Assembly: GCF_001598455.1 (NCBI RefSeq)
Contig: NZ_BCYZ01000018.1
Coordinates: forward strand, 1-64,000
DNA length: 64,000 nt
From: Sphingomonas pruni NBRC 15498
Lineage (GTDB): Bacteria; Pseudomonadota; Alphaproteobacteria; Sphingomonadales; Sphingomonadaceae
Direction of reading: 5' to 3'
A program made the position numbers and the translations under genes. The notes under the pieces were generated by a model, which did not search any database, was not told the origin of the DNA, and worked only from the letters and a program-made list of their open reading frames with translations. Shown here piece after piece: positions 34,728 through 43,353 of the stretch. Position 1 is the first letter of the stretch. Each line of letters opens with the position of its first letter.

Positions 34728-36128
34728 TCAGGCGGACATCGTTGGACGCCGGGCTGCCCAGGGTCTGGCCGCTTCGATCTCATAGGCGAGCCCGAGCAAC
34801 GCCGCTTCACCACCCACCGGCGCGCCGAACTGGGCGCCGATCGGCAGGCCCGCCGTCGACCACGCGCCGGGCACGCTCATCGCTGGCGCGCCCACCACAT
34901 TGTACGGCGTGGTATAGCCCACATAGCGGGTAAGGCGCTCTGCCATCGTCTCGACCGGTAAATCGGGGGCGAGCCAACCGATCTCGGGCGGCGGTAGCGA
35001 GAGGACGGGCGACAGGATCATATCGAACTGCCCGAGCCACGCGTCATAGACGCTGCGCAGCGAGGTGAGGTACGCGACGGCTTGGTCGACTGCGCCGTCC
35101 GGCGCGCTTGCGATGATTGCCGCCATGGCGAGGCTGAAGGGTTCGACATCCTCGATCCCCGGCGTGTGGCCCAGTCGCCGGCCGTCCTCGGCCAGCAGAT
35201 TGGCGGCCCCCTGCGACCAGGTCAGCAGGAACGGGTCGGACATGCCGACGATCGCATCCGGCCAGGCGGTTGGTTCTACGCGATGGCCGAGATCGCCGAG
35301 CAGCGCCGCCATGGTCTCGATCGCGGTCGCGACCTCGGGATCGGGCGACTGGCCGGACACGCTGTCGAGCACCAGGCCGATGCGCAGCCGCCGCGCCGAC
35401 GGCCCATTGATCATTCCGACCGGCGGCAGGCCCGAATCCTTAGCCTCGACCGCGGCGAGCAACGTGGCGCTGTCGCGAACGCTGCGCGAGACGCAGAGCT
35501 GAACGCTGAGCGGCATCGGGAAATGGCCGGGATCGGTCGCCAGGGTGCGGTCGCGCGACGTCTTGAGACCGAAGAGGCCGCAGCAGGAGGCCGGAATGCG
35601 GATCGAGCCGCCGCCGTCGCTGGCATGCGCGAACGGCACGACATGGGCGGCGGTCGCGGCCGCCGCCCCGCCCGACGATCCGCCCGCCGACCGCGCCGGA
35701 TCCCAGGGGTTGCGCGTCGGCCCGAACGCCAGTGGCTCGGTGGTCGGCAGAAAGCCGTGCTCGGGCGTCGCGCTCTTGCCGATCGGGTTGAGACCCGTCG
35801 CCAGCATGCCGTCGATCAGCGGCGCTTGCCGGGTCGCCGCCGCTATCCCGGCCGTCGCGCGCGTTCCGAGACGTGTCGGGAGGCCGACGAAATCGTCCAG
35901 ATCCTTGATGAGAAACGGCACACCGGCGAACGCCCCGTCGCCAAGCGGGACGCGGGCACGCTGCCGGGCGCGCTCGAAATCGTCGGTCACCAGAAAATTG
36001 AGTTTCGGGTCGAGCGCTTGCGCGCGCGCGATCGCTGCATCCACGACTTCGAGCGCCGACACTGCGCCCGATCTTATGGCCGCGGCCGTTTCGGTAGCAT
36101 CCCAATCGGCCATGTCTGTCGCGCTCAT
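34728..36128 (-). CDS. Amidase signature family protein
   Basis: The 466-residue enzyme has the Ser-cisSer-Lys triad: Lys75 in [10 protein letters not shown], Ser152 in SAGGSSGG and nucleophile Ser175 in [11 protein letters not shown]. The family hydrolyses carboxylic amides; candidates include aryl or acyl amides, and the substrate cannot be named. The start at 36128 was chosen because GGAGTGGAG precedes it and the sequence upstream lacks family similarity. It appears monocistronic and is convergent with the lipoprotein gene. Confidence 0.85.
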   Translation of the reverse strand: MSATDMADWDATETAAAIRSGAVSALEVVDAAIARAQALDPKLNFLVTDDFERARQRARVPLGDGAFAGVPFLIKDLDDFVGLPTRLGTRATAGIAAATRQAPLIDGMLATGLNPIGKSATPEHGFLPTTEPLAFGPTRNPWDPARSAGGSSGGAAAATAAHVVPFAHASDGGGSIRIPASCCGLFGLKTSRDRTLATDPGHFPMPLSVQLCVSRSVRDSATLLAAVEAKDSGLPPVGMINGPSARRLRIGLVLDSVSGQSPDPEVATAIETMAALLGDLGHRVEPTAWPDAIVGMSDPFLLTWSQGAANLLAEDGRRLGHTPGIEDVEPFSLAMAAIIASAPDGAVDQAVAYLTSLRSVYDAWLGQFDMILSPVLSLPPPEIGWLAPDLPVETMAERLTRYVGYTTPYNVVGAPAMSVPGAWSTAGLPIGAQFGAPVGGEAALLGLAYEIEAARPWAARRPTMSA

Positions 36129-36295
36129 GCGGCTCCACTCCTGTCTATAATTACCGCCATGTGTGGCGCGGATCAGACAGGCAGGCAATGACGTCGCTAC
36201 CCGTTTCGAGGTCGTCGCGTCGTGCGACGACGCTGCCGATTTTCCACCGCGCGGCGGTCATGCTATCGTCCGCCGACATTGCTGGGAGCGGCTCA

Positions 36296-37435
36296 ATGCA
36301 TCGGTTTCTGAGCACCTTGACCATCCTGTTGGCGGCGACATTGGCTGTCCTTCCTCGCACCGCTTTCGCTCAGCGCGCGGGCACGCTCATCGCCGCGCAA
36401 CCCGTTGGGGACGCTCCCGCCAATATGCGGGCCTGGCGGATCGAATATTGGACCAGCGGGGATCGCAACCAGCCGATCCGGGTCACCGGCATGGTCATCG
36501 CTCCCAGGGAGCGCTCCGCTGCCGGCCCGCGACGCGTGATCGCCTGGACGCATGGCCTGATCGGCATCGCAAAGCGCTGCGCGCCGTCGCTGGGCAATAC
36601 CAACTTCACGCTGATCCCCGCGCTCGATGACGTCGTCCGCCGCGGCTATACAGTGGTCGCGCCCGATTATCCCGGGCTCGGGTCGGACATGGTCCATCCT
36701 GTGCTGGTCGGCGCCAGCGAGGGCAAGTCGACGCTCGACGCGATCCGTGCCGCGCGGAGCATTCCCGAGGCCGATGCAGGCTCGCGCTTCGCCGTCTGGG
36801 GCGAATCGCAGGGTGGGCATGCCGCGCTGTGGACCGGGCAGCTGTGGTCGAGCTACGCGTCCGATCTGCAACTCGTCGGGATCGCGGCGATCGTGCCGCC
36901 GACCGACCTGCACCGCAATTTCAAGGAAGGCAGCGACGCTCGCGTGCGTGCCTTGCTGACAGCCTATACCGCGACGAGCTGGTCGCGCTATTATGGCGCG
37001 CCGATGTCGACCCTGGGGCCGCGCTCGGTTCAGAACGTGATGACCCGGCTGGCTGACAATAATTGCGTCAACTTCGACGCCAAGCCGAAGCTCGGCACGA
37101 TCATCGGCATCGCTATCGCCCAACGCGCGATCCGCAATCTCGACCTCGGCGCGAAACAGCCGTGGGGGCGACTGATGCGCGAGAACAGCCCGTCGGCCGC
37201 TGCGATCAAGGTGCCGGCTTTGATCGCCACCGGGACCGGCGACACCATTGTCGCGCCGGCCGTGGTGCGCGATTTCGCCCGCGCCGCGTGTGCCGCGGGC
37301 AAGACCGTTCGGTTCGTCTCGGTACCGGGCGGAGAGCACGGCACCGTCGCCCGCACTGATGCGGAGGCGACGCTTGGCTGGATCGATGCGCGCTTCGCCG
37401 GAGGACGGGCGCCGAGCAATTGCGGGTCGTTCTGA
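36296..37435 (+). CDS. Secreted lipase/esterase (alpha/beta hydrolase)
   Basis: The 379-residue protein has a signal peptide ending RTAFAQ (about residue 26). Motifs are ITWTHG-like (VIAWTHGLIG), GESQGGHAA (nucleophile Ser171), ATGTGDTIV (acid region) and PGGEHG (His). The size and the YTVVAPDYPGLG segment fit secretory lipases of the LIP type. The product is likely periplasmic or extracellular. The ATG at 36296 starts the signal peptide; open frame upstream is antisense shadow. Confidence 0.82.
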   Translation: MHRFLSTLTILLAATLAVLPRTAFAQRAGTLIAAQPVGDAPANMRAWRIEYWTSGDRNQPIRVTGMVIAPRERSAAGPRRVIAWTHGLIGIAKRCAPSLGNTNFTLIPALDDVVRRGYTVVAPDYPGLGSDMVHPVLVGASEGKSTLDAIRAARSIPEADAGSRFAVWGESQGGHAALWTGQLWSSYASDLQLVGIAAIVPPTDLHRNFKEGSDARVRALLTAYTATSWSRYYGAPMSTLGPRSVQNVMTRLADNNCVNFDAKPKLGTIIGIAIAQRAIRNLDLGAKQPWGRLMRENSPSAAAIKVPALIATGTGDTIVAPAVVRDFARAACAAGKTVRFVSVPGGEHGTVARTDAEATLGWIDARFAGGRAPSNCGSF

Positions 37436-37450
37436 GCGCCCGCTTAGTCC

Positions 37451-38098
37451 TCAATCCAGCCCGGCGCGGATCGCCGCACCGGCGACGAACGGCGCTCCCG
37501 CCACCAGCACCAGGCTGACCGCCGCGAGCAGCTTGAGCGCGCCGACGCCGCCGTCCAGACTGCCGGCGCCGAAGATCAATAACGGCACCGCGAGCGGCAG
37601 CAGCAGCAGGCCGGCGATCGCGCCGGCGCCGCGCAGCCCCGCTACTAATGCGCCGGTCGCGAGCGCGAGCGCGGCGAGACCGGGAGTGCCGATCAGCAGG
37701 CCGATTTCGACCCGGACCAGCGTCTCGCTGGAGAGGTCGAGCAACGCCGCCGCGGGCAGCGCCGCGATGAGGACCGGCGGGGCGAAGGCGAGCCAATGCG
37801 CGATCAGTTTGGCGAAGGCGATCGTGGCGGCGGACTGGCCGCGTGTCAGCAACTGGTCGATCACCCCGCTTGCCATGTCCGGCGCGACGAGGCGTTCGAT
37901 CGGGATCAGTGCCGCGAGCAGTGCCGCCGCCCACAATATTCCCCCGCCGACCCGCGCGAGCAGCTTGGCGTCGGGGCCGATCGCGAAGGGAAACAGGATC
38001 GCGACCAGCAGGAAGAAGGCCACCGGCAGCAACGCTCCGCCGCCGATCCAGGCGCGGCGCAGGTCGCGGGCGATGAGATGGAGGAGGGGCGAACTCAT
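37451..38098 (-). CDS. ccmB: Heme exporter permease CcmB
   Basis: The 215-residue protein has six membrane helices with CcmB features: LIARDLRRAWIGGGALLPVAFFLL at the start (in two parts), VAPDMASGVIDQLLTRGQS in the loop, and a final GAAIRAGLD. With CcmA it forms the ABC unit needed for cytochrome c maturation, which serves the cytochrome c oxidised by the oxidase in this window. The ATG overlaps the ccmA stop. No ccmC, ccmE or ccmF gene follows here. Confidence 0.85.
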   Translation of the reverse strand: MSSPLLHLIARDLRRAWIGGGALLPVAFFLLVAILFPFAIGPDAKLLARVGGGILWAAALLAALIPIERLVAPDMASGVIDQLLTRGQSAATIAFAKLIAHWLAFAPPVLIAALPAAALLDLSSETLVRVEIGLLIGTPGLAALALATGALVAGLRGAGAIAGLLLLPLAVPLLIFGAGSLDGGVGALKLLAAVSLVLVAGAPFVAGAAIRAGLD

Positions 38099-38688
38099 GC
38101 CGTCCGCTCCGACTGGCATGACAGCTGGGCCAGATCGATCGCAATGACGTCGGACAAGGTGATCGGCGTGTGGCTCGCCATCAATATGGCGCCGCCCGCC
38201 GCGCGATGCGTGGCGATCGCGGTTTCAAGCAGGCCGAGTGCGGCCTTGTCCAGCCCGTTGGCCGGCTCGTCGAGCAGCCAGAGCGGTGCGCCGCTGGCGA
38301 TGACGCGCGCGATCGCGGCGCGGCGGCGCTGGCCGGTCGACAGCAAGCGGACGGGGATGTCGGCTAGATCGCTCAGCGAAAGGGCGTCGAGTGCACCCAC
38401 GACTTTGCCGGTAGTGGCATCAAGCCGCGCCCAGAAAGCGAGCGCGCGGGCCAGCGGCAATTCCTCGTCGAGCGAGCTTTGCTCGGTCAGCAGTGCACGT
38501 GGCGCGTCGCCGGTGATGCGGCCGGCGGCAGGGGCGAGCAGTCCGGCGGAGAGACGGATCAGGCTCGACTTGCCGACGCCGTTGGGGCCGGTGACCAGCG
38601 CCGCGCCACCCTGTTCGAGCGTGAACGACAGGCCCTCGAACAGCGCTCGGCCACCGCGAACACAAGTGACGGCGTCGAAGGTCAGCAT
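38095..38688 (-). CDS. ccmA: Heme exporter ATPase CcmA
   Basis: The 197-residue ABC ATPase has Walker A GPNGVGKSS (about 34-42), the signature LSTGQRRRAAIAR, Walker B PLWLLDEPANGLD and the switch His in MASHTP. Length and the RGGRALFEGLSF start fit CcmA. It is coupled to ccmB by ATGA. Confidence 0.88.
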   Translation of the reverse strand: MLTFDAVTCVRGGRALFEGLSFTLEQGGAALVTGPNGVGKSSLIRLSAGLLAPAAGRITGDAPRALLTEQSSLDEELPLARALAFWARLDATTGKVVGALDALSLSDLADIPVRLLSTGQRRRAAIARVIASGAPLWLLDEPANGLDKAALGLLETAIATHRAAGGAILMASHTPITLSDVIAIDLAQLSCQSERTA

Positions 38689-38693
38689 TTCTC

Positions 38694-38781
38694 GTCACCC
38701 CCGCGAAAGCGGGGGGCCATCTCGCGCCCGTACCGCCCGTCGATCGCGTCGGTGATGGGTCCCCGCTTTCGCGGGGACGAC
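38694..38781. repeat. REP-like intergenic palindrome (family B, CCCCGCTTTCGCGGGG)
   Basis: The left arm GTCACCCCCGCGAAAGCGGGG and right arm GGTCCCCGCTTTCGCGGGGA are near-complementary, and each forms its own short hairpin. The element lies upstream of ccmA and downstream of the protease-like gene. The sequence type is common in sphingomonad intergenic DNA from general knowledge. Confidence 0.65.
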
Positions 38782-38812
38782 GACAGGTGAGACGTGGATG
38801 ATGCGAGAGAGC

Positions 38813-39217
38813 TCACGCTTCGTCCTCCAGCCGATGCATGTCGTCGTCACTCAGGCCGAAATGGTGCCCGACTTCGTGTATGACGATGTGGCGCACGAGC
38901 GTCGCCAGATCTTCGCCGTCCTCCACCCATTCGTCGAGGATCGCGCGGCGATACAGGTGGATGCGGTCGGGCATAGCGCCCGATTCCATCGACGACTTCT
39001 CGCCGATCGGACGGCCATGATAGACGCCGGTCAAATCGAACGGGCTTTCGATATCGAGTGCCTTCAGCGTCTCGTCATCGGCGAAATCCTCGACGATCAG
39101 CACGACGTCGCCAAGATGGCGGCGAAACTCGTCGGGCAACGCCGCGAGCGTGCGGCGCGCGATGGCCTCGATCTCCTGTGCGCTCGGCGCGACATATGCG
39201 CCCTCTTGCCCGCTCAT
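38813..39217 (-). CDS. Zincin-like metallopeptidase family protein (PF06262-like)
   Basis: The protein has 134 residues if started at MSGQEG (a start four codons earlier, at 39229, is also possible). The C-terminal [18 protein letters not shown] holds the HExxHH zinc-binding motif with GLSD after it, and IHLYRRAI precedes it. This is the small minimal-zincin family of unknown substrate. No signal peptide is present, so it is cytoplasmic. Confidence 0.8.
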   Translation of the reverse strand: MSGQEGAYVAPSAQEIEAIARRTLAALPDEFRRHLGDVVLIVEDFADDETLKALDIESPFDLTGVYHGRPIGEKSSMESGAMPDRIHLYRRAILDEWVEDGEDLATLVRHIVIHEVGHHFGLSDDDMHRLEDEA

Positions 39218-39269
39218 GACGAGCGGCATAGGCCGTTATCCATCGCGGCGGCAAGCAAGGGAGAAGGCG

Positions 39270-39560
39270 ATGGTCGAACAACTGAGCGACGAGGAACGCG
39301 GCGAAGCGCTCGATGAACTCGACGAATGGGATTATGACGAAGGCCGCGACGCGATCAGCCGCAGCATCACCTTCGCCGATTTCAGCGAGGCGTTCGCGTT
39401 CATGACACGCGTCGCCTTGTTGGCCGAAAAGCACGACCATCATCCCGAATGGTCGAACGTGTGGAACCGCGTCGACATCACCTTGACTACGCACGATGCC
39501 GGCGGACTGTCGCATCGTGATATCGCGATGGCGGAGGCGATCGACGAACTGGTGGATTAG
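39270..39560 (+). CDS. phhB: 4a-hydroxytetrahydrobiopterin dehydratase (pterin carbinolamine dehydratase)
   Basis: The 96-residue protein has the PCD active-site signature [18 protein letters not shown] (about residues 52-69) with the paired His residues, then [17 protein letters not shown]. It dehydrates the 4a-hydroxy pterin formed by aromatic amino acid hydroxylases. GAGAAGG lies just before the ATG. No hydroxylase gene is nearby. Confidence 0.9.
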   Translation: MVEQLSDEERGEALDELDEWDYDEGRDAISRSITFADFSEAFAFMTRVALLAEKHDHHPEWSNVWNRVDITLTTHDAGGLSHRDIAMAEAIDELVD

Positions 39561-39577
39561 CGGCGGTCGCAGTTCGT

Positions 39578-40315
39578 CTAGCGGATATCCTCATAGCCCT
39601 TGGTGGCGGGCTTGCCCCGGAAGACGATCGAGAAATAATTGAGGAAATAGATGCCGGCGATCTTGGCGAAGCCCTGTTTCTTCATCCGCCGTCCCGAGGT
39701 GGGCATCACGAATCGCGGAGAAAACAGCACCTTGCCTTGTCGTTTGGCGCGCTTGGCGATGTCGACGTCCTCGCCATAGAATTCGATCGAGCTGTCGAAA
39801 CCACCCATCCGTTCGAGCACGTCGCGCGGGATGGCGAAATTGCCGCCGACCATCATATAGCCGGTGATGTTGTAGAGCGGCCGCGCGGCGACGAACCAAC
39901 CACTCGAGACCTTGTTGCGCAAGCCACTGAGGTCATAGAAGCTGTACGGCCCCGACAGGCAGGCCAGATCGTTGCGCTTTTCGAAATGCTCCCAGATCTG
40001 CTCGATCCAACCCGCGGGCGGATGCGTATCGGCATCGACATAGGCCAGGATATCGCCCGTCGCCGACAGGAAGCCGCGCTGGCGTGCCCGGGTAATCCCT
40101 TTTTCCGGCTCGAACACATAGGTGACGCCGGGATAACGCTCGATCACTTCCCGGGTGCGGTCGGTGCTGTTGTTGTCGACGACGATGATTTCCGCCGCCT
40201 TGCCGGCGACGTTGCGCATAACCGCGTCGAGGCAGGCGGGAAGATATTCCTCCTCGTTATAAGCGGGGATGATCAGGCTGATGGTCGGCCTTCGCTCTTG
40301 GGTCACGCCGGGCAT
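39578..40315 (-). CDS. Family 2 glycosyltransferase
   Basis: The 245-residue protein opens with TISLIIPAYNEEEYLPACL, the GT-A nucleotide-sugar domain. EIIVVDNNSTDRT and the DxD metal motif AYVDADTHPP (about 92-101) follow. The C-terminal part contains FYGEDVDIAKRAKRQGK, the ED-x-D catalytic region. It has no transmembrane anchor except a weak hydrophobic stretch near the end. The donor and acceptor are unknown. Confidence 0.87.
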   Translation of the reverse strand: MPGVTQERRPTISLIIPAYNEEEYLPACLDAVMRNVAGKAAEIIVVDNNSTDRTREVIERYPGVTYVFEPEKGITRARQRGFLSATGDILAYVDADTHPPAGWIEQIWEHFEKRNDLACLSGPYSFYDLSGLRNKVSSGWFVAARPLYNITGYMMVGGNFAIPRDVLERMGGFDSSIEFYGEDVDIAKRAKRQGKVLFSPRFVMPTSGRRMKKQGFAKIAGIYFLNYFSIVFRGKPATKGYEDIR

Positions 40316-40446
40316 TTTTCGCTAGTGCCGCAATATCCGCCTTCTGGCCAGAGCAAGAGCACGGCAAACTCAGCGATATTTGCCGGCTCAGGCTGCGCGC
40401 CATGTCGAGCTCGCGATCATCGCCATAGGCCGCGGCCGGTGCGGCG

Positions 40447-41370
40447 TCAAAGCGCCAGCGACCAGGTCTGGCCGATCAGGTCCTTGCCGAATGAATGGTG
40501 CGACGCTTCGTCCGTCAGCACGAAACCGGCGCGCTCATATATCCGGCGCGCGGCGGCCAGGACGCTGTTGGTCCAAAGATCGAGCCGCTTGTATCCGACC
40601 TCGCGTGCCCGGTCGACGCAGGCGGCGACCAGCATCTTGCCGACCCCGGCGCCGCGCGCCTCGCGCTCGACATAGAGCAAACGCAATTTGCCGACATCGG
40701 GCTCATCGCCATGAACCAGGAAGATCGAGCCCGCCATCCGCCCGTCCATCTCCGCGATCCACGCCGCGTCGCAGGATGGATCGAAGGACTGGTGGAAGTC
40801 GGCGAGGATGCGCGCAACGAGCGCTTCATAGTCGCTATTCCAGCCATATTCCTCCGCATAGAGGATCGCCTGTCGCGCGATTACCATGCCGAGATCGCCG
40901 GGCTCGAGCCCACGCAGTATAGGCCGGGGCGGTGCTTCGTCCTCGAAAATACGGGTTATCGACCGGGCCGCGGAGAGCATCGCCGCACGCCGGAGCGGCG
41001 GCAATCCGTCCAGCAACGCGCCGATTGCGTGGCGCGTATTGTTCTCCAGTGCAGCGAAGGCTGCGCGACCCTGCTCGGTCAGTGACAGCAATTGATGGCG
41101 GCCATGCGATGGGTCATCGCGCGTCGCGACCAGGCCGCGATTGGCGAACCGCTTGATCGTGCGGCTCATCTGCGCCGGGTCGAGACGGAGCGCCCGGGCA
41201 ATTTCCGCGGCGGTCGGATCCGGTCGATTGGCCAGTTCGTAGAGTATGCGCGCTTCGCTCAAGGTGAACGGGCTGTCGTCGAGATGTGCGTCGAGCAGCC
41301 CGAGTCGGCTGGTATAGATTCGATTGAAGCCGCGCAGCACGGCCACATCCTGCTCGTCTCGAATCGTCAT
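40447..41370 (-). CDS. MarR-type regulator fused to GNAT acetyltransferase
   Basis: The 307-residue protein joins two domains. The N-terminal part (about 1-140) is a winged helix of MarR type (LSEARILYELANRPDPTAAEIARALRLDPAQMSR, broken over residues 37-70, and a HGRHQLLSLTEQG wing). The C-terminal part (about 150-305) is an acetyltransferase with YVEREARGAGVGKMLV, the acetyl-CoA R/QxxGxG/A loop. Such fusions are known in bacteria and are thought to sense or acetylate a small molecule. Target genes are unknown; it faces an AT-rich gap at 41370-41452. Confidence 0.85.
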   Translation of the reverse strand: MTIRDEQDVAVLRGFNRIYTSRLGLLDAHLDDSPFTLSEARILYELANRPDPTAAEIARALRLDPAQMSRTIKRFANRGLVATRDDPSHGRHQLLSLTEQGRAAFAALENNTRHAIGALLDGLPPLRRAAMLSAARSITRIFEDEAPPRPILRGLEPGDLGMVIARQAILYAEEYGWNSDYEALVARILADFHQSFDPSCDAAWIAEMDGRMAGSIFLVHGDEPDVGKLRLLYVEREARGAGVGKMLVAACVDRAREVGYKRLDLWTNSVLAAARRIYERAGFVLTDEASHHSFGKDLIGQTWSLAL

Positions 41371-41452
41371 GTCGCTTCATCCACAATATTGATCGAATCA
41401 ATATTAGCGAATGATGACTGGATCAACAATCCAGGCGGGATGTCGGCGCCGG

Positions 41453-42247
41453 CTAGTCCCGGCTCGCGATCCCGCGCCGCATCATTTTCCTGAGCTGGCC
41501 CGGCATCCAGCGCGCGGCGAATTTCATCCGGAAGGCGGTCTTGCCGACATAGGTATGGACGGCATCGCCATGGACCGCTTGCCACGCCGCCTCGGCGACG
41601 TCGGCGGCGCTGCTCAGTTCCAGCCCGCCCTCGGTCACCGTCTCGCGAATGGTGCGATTGCTGCCCTCGATCGGTCCCTGGAGCAGGGGCGTGTCGATAA
41701 AGGCGGGGACGAGGTCGCGGACCTTGATGCCGTCGCCATACCATTCGCCATCGAGCGCCTCGGTCAGCGAGCGCACGCCGAATTTCGTCGCCGAATAGAC
41801 CGACAGGCCGGACGAGCCATAGATTGCCGAGGCCGAGGCGGTGTTGAGCAGGCAGGATCCCGGCGTCTTCGCCAGATAGGCATGGCCGATCTTGGCGCCG
41901 TTGAGCACGCCGACCAGGTTGATCTGGACGACGCGGTCGAGATCCTCGAAGCTCATTTCGGCGATCGGGCCGCCGGTGCCGATCCCGGCATTGTTGAATA
42001 GTACGTCGAGCCGGCCGCCGGTCTTCGACGTGAAATCGTCGAGATCAGTCTTCCACGAATCGCGATCGCGCACGTCCATGATGTAGGTGTCGCTCATGCC
42101 CGCGGGCAGCAATGCGGCGGTCTCGGTCAATCCCTTGGCGTTGACGTCGGCAAGACCGACACGCCAACCCTCGCGCGCGAAACGCTGGGCGACCGCGCGC
42201 CCGATGCCCGATCCGCCGCCGGTGATGAAGATTGCTTTGGTCGTCAT
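41453..42247 (-). CDS. Short-chain dehydrogenase/reductase
   Basis: The 264-residue protein has the NAD(P) motif TGGGSGIG (about 9-16), NNAGIG, Ser near NTASASA, and the catalytic Tyr-Lys in YSATKFG (about 153-159). Asp in GLADVN after the first strand suggests NAD. The ATG at 42247 gives the standard SDR start (MTTKAIFITGGGSG). A family C palindrome lies upstream. The substrate is unknown. Confidence 0.88.
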   Translation of the reverse strand: MTTKAIFITGGGSGIGRAVAQRFAREGWRVGLADVNAKGLTETAALLPAGMSDTYIMDVRDRDSWKTDLDDFTSKTGGRLDVLFNNAGIGTGGPIAEMSFEDLDRVVQINLVGVLNGAKIGHAYLAKTPGSCLLNTASASAIYGSSGLSVYSATKFGVRSLTEALDGEWYGDGIKVRDLVPAFIDTPLLQGPIEGSNRTIRETVTEGGLELSSAADVAEAAWQAVHGDAVHTYVGKTAFRMKFAARWMPGQLRKMMRRGIASRD

Positions 42248-42265
42248 TCCCCGCCCCCTTCGCAC

Positions 42266-42355
42266 CGTCGTCATGCCGGGCTTGTCCCGGCATCCACGGA
42301 GCCTCTTGGCGCAGGATTGCGGCACAGTGGACCCCGGGACAAGCCCGGGGTGACG
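42266..42355. repeat. REP-like intergenic palindrome (family C, GCCGGGCTTGTCCCGGC)
   Basis: The left arm CGTCATGCCGGGCTTGTCCC and right arm GGGACAAGCCCGGGGTGACG are complementary apart from a few bases. Each arm also folds on itself. It lies in the divergent gap between the SDR and ABC ATPase genes, so both genes must be transcribed from around this element. Confidence 0.65.
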
Positions 42356-42401
42356 AATTCGAGCGTTTGACCCTGTCGCAATCGTTCCGCACAACGTCCG
42401 C

Positions 42402-43181
42402 GTGAGTCCGCCAGGCCCTTCCGTCGCCCTTTCCGGCGTAACCAAATCCTATCCGGGCGGCACCGTCGCGGTCGACGACGTCTCGGTCGAGATCGCCGGC
42501 GGCAGCTTCGTCGCGCTGGTCGGGAGCTCGGGGTCGGGCAAATCGACCCTGCTCAAGACGATCAACCGGCTGATCGAACCGAGCGCGGGCAGCATCACGA
42601 TCGACGGGCAGGCGATCGACGTGGAGGATCGGTTTCGGCTGCGGCGGCGGATCGGCTATGTGTTTCAGAATATCGGACTGTTTCCGCTTCCGCATATGAC
42701 GGTGGCCGAGAACGTTGCGATCGGGCTCAGGCTGGAGGGAGAAAAGAACCCGCGCGCCCGCGTCGCCGAGTTGCTCGGCTTGGTCGATCTTCCGGCTGAC
42801 GTCGCCGCGCGGATGCCCGACGCCTTGTCGGGCGGGCAGCGCCAGCGCGTCGGCGTGGCGCGCGCGCTCGCAACCGAGCCGCGCCTGCTGTTGATGGACG
42901 AGCCGTTCGGCGCACTCGACCCGGTCACGCGCGACCAATTGGGCGGCGCGATCCGCGCGCTGCATGATCGGCTGGGGCTGACCACGATCATGGTGACGCA
43001 CGACATGGCCGAGGCGCTGCTGCTCGCCGACCGCGTGCTGGTGATGGAAAAGGGGCGAATCGTTTCCGATGCGGCGCCACGTGCGTTGCTGGCCGGTGAA
43101 GGCGGCGCCGCGGCGCAGGCTCTGGTCGCGGTGCCGCGCGAGCAGATGAAACGGCTCGGTGCGCTGGAGTCGGGTGCGTGA
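42402..43181 (+). CDS. ABC transporter ATPase, osmoprotectant type (OpuCA/ProV-like)
   Basis: The 259-residue protein has Walker A VGSSGSGKST (about 39-48), the signature LSGGQRQRVGVARAL, Walker B LLLMDEPFGALD and the switch MVTHD. It begins with GTG. It lacks the C-terminal CBS domains of typical OpuCA, ending soon after ALVAVPREQMKRL. It powers the permease encoded downstream. Confidence 0.87.
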   Translation: MSPPGPSVALSGVTKSYPGGTVAVDDVSVEIAGGSFVALVGSSGSGKSTLLKTINRLIEPSAGSITIDGQAIDVEDRFRLRRRIGYVFQNIGLFPLPHMTVAENVAIGLRLEGEKNPRARVAELLGLVDLPADVAARMPDALSGGQRQRVGVARALATEPRLLLMDEPFGALDPVTRDQLGGAIRALHDRLGLTTIMVTHDMAEALLLADRVLVMEKGRIVSDAAPRALLAGEGGAAAQALVAVPREQMKRLGALESGA

Positions 43182-43192
43182 CGGGCTGTCCC

Positions 43193-43351
43193 AAAATCCT
43201 CCCCGGAACGGAGAGGGGGCCCAAGACGCATAGCGGCTTGGCGGAGGGGGCCCGCGACCCACGAGCAGCAGGTCGAGAGGGGCATGCGTGGAGGGGCCCC
43301 TCCTCCCCTCGCTTCGCGAGCGGTCGCCCTCCCCGTTCCGGGGAGGATTTT
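43193..43351. repeat. Long intergenic inverted repeat (family A) inside the transporter operon
   Basis: AAAATCCTCCCCGGAACGG-type left arm (43193-43217) and right arm (43327-43351) are 25 bases each and match at 24 positions. The right arm contains the GGGGAGGA that lies at ribosome-site distance from the next ATG (43354). Confidence 0.7.
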
Positions 43352-43353
43352 AG

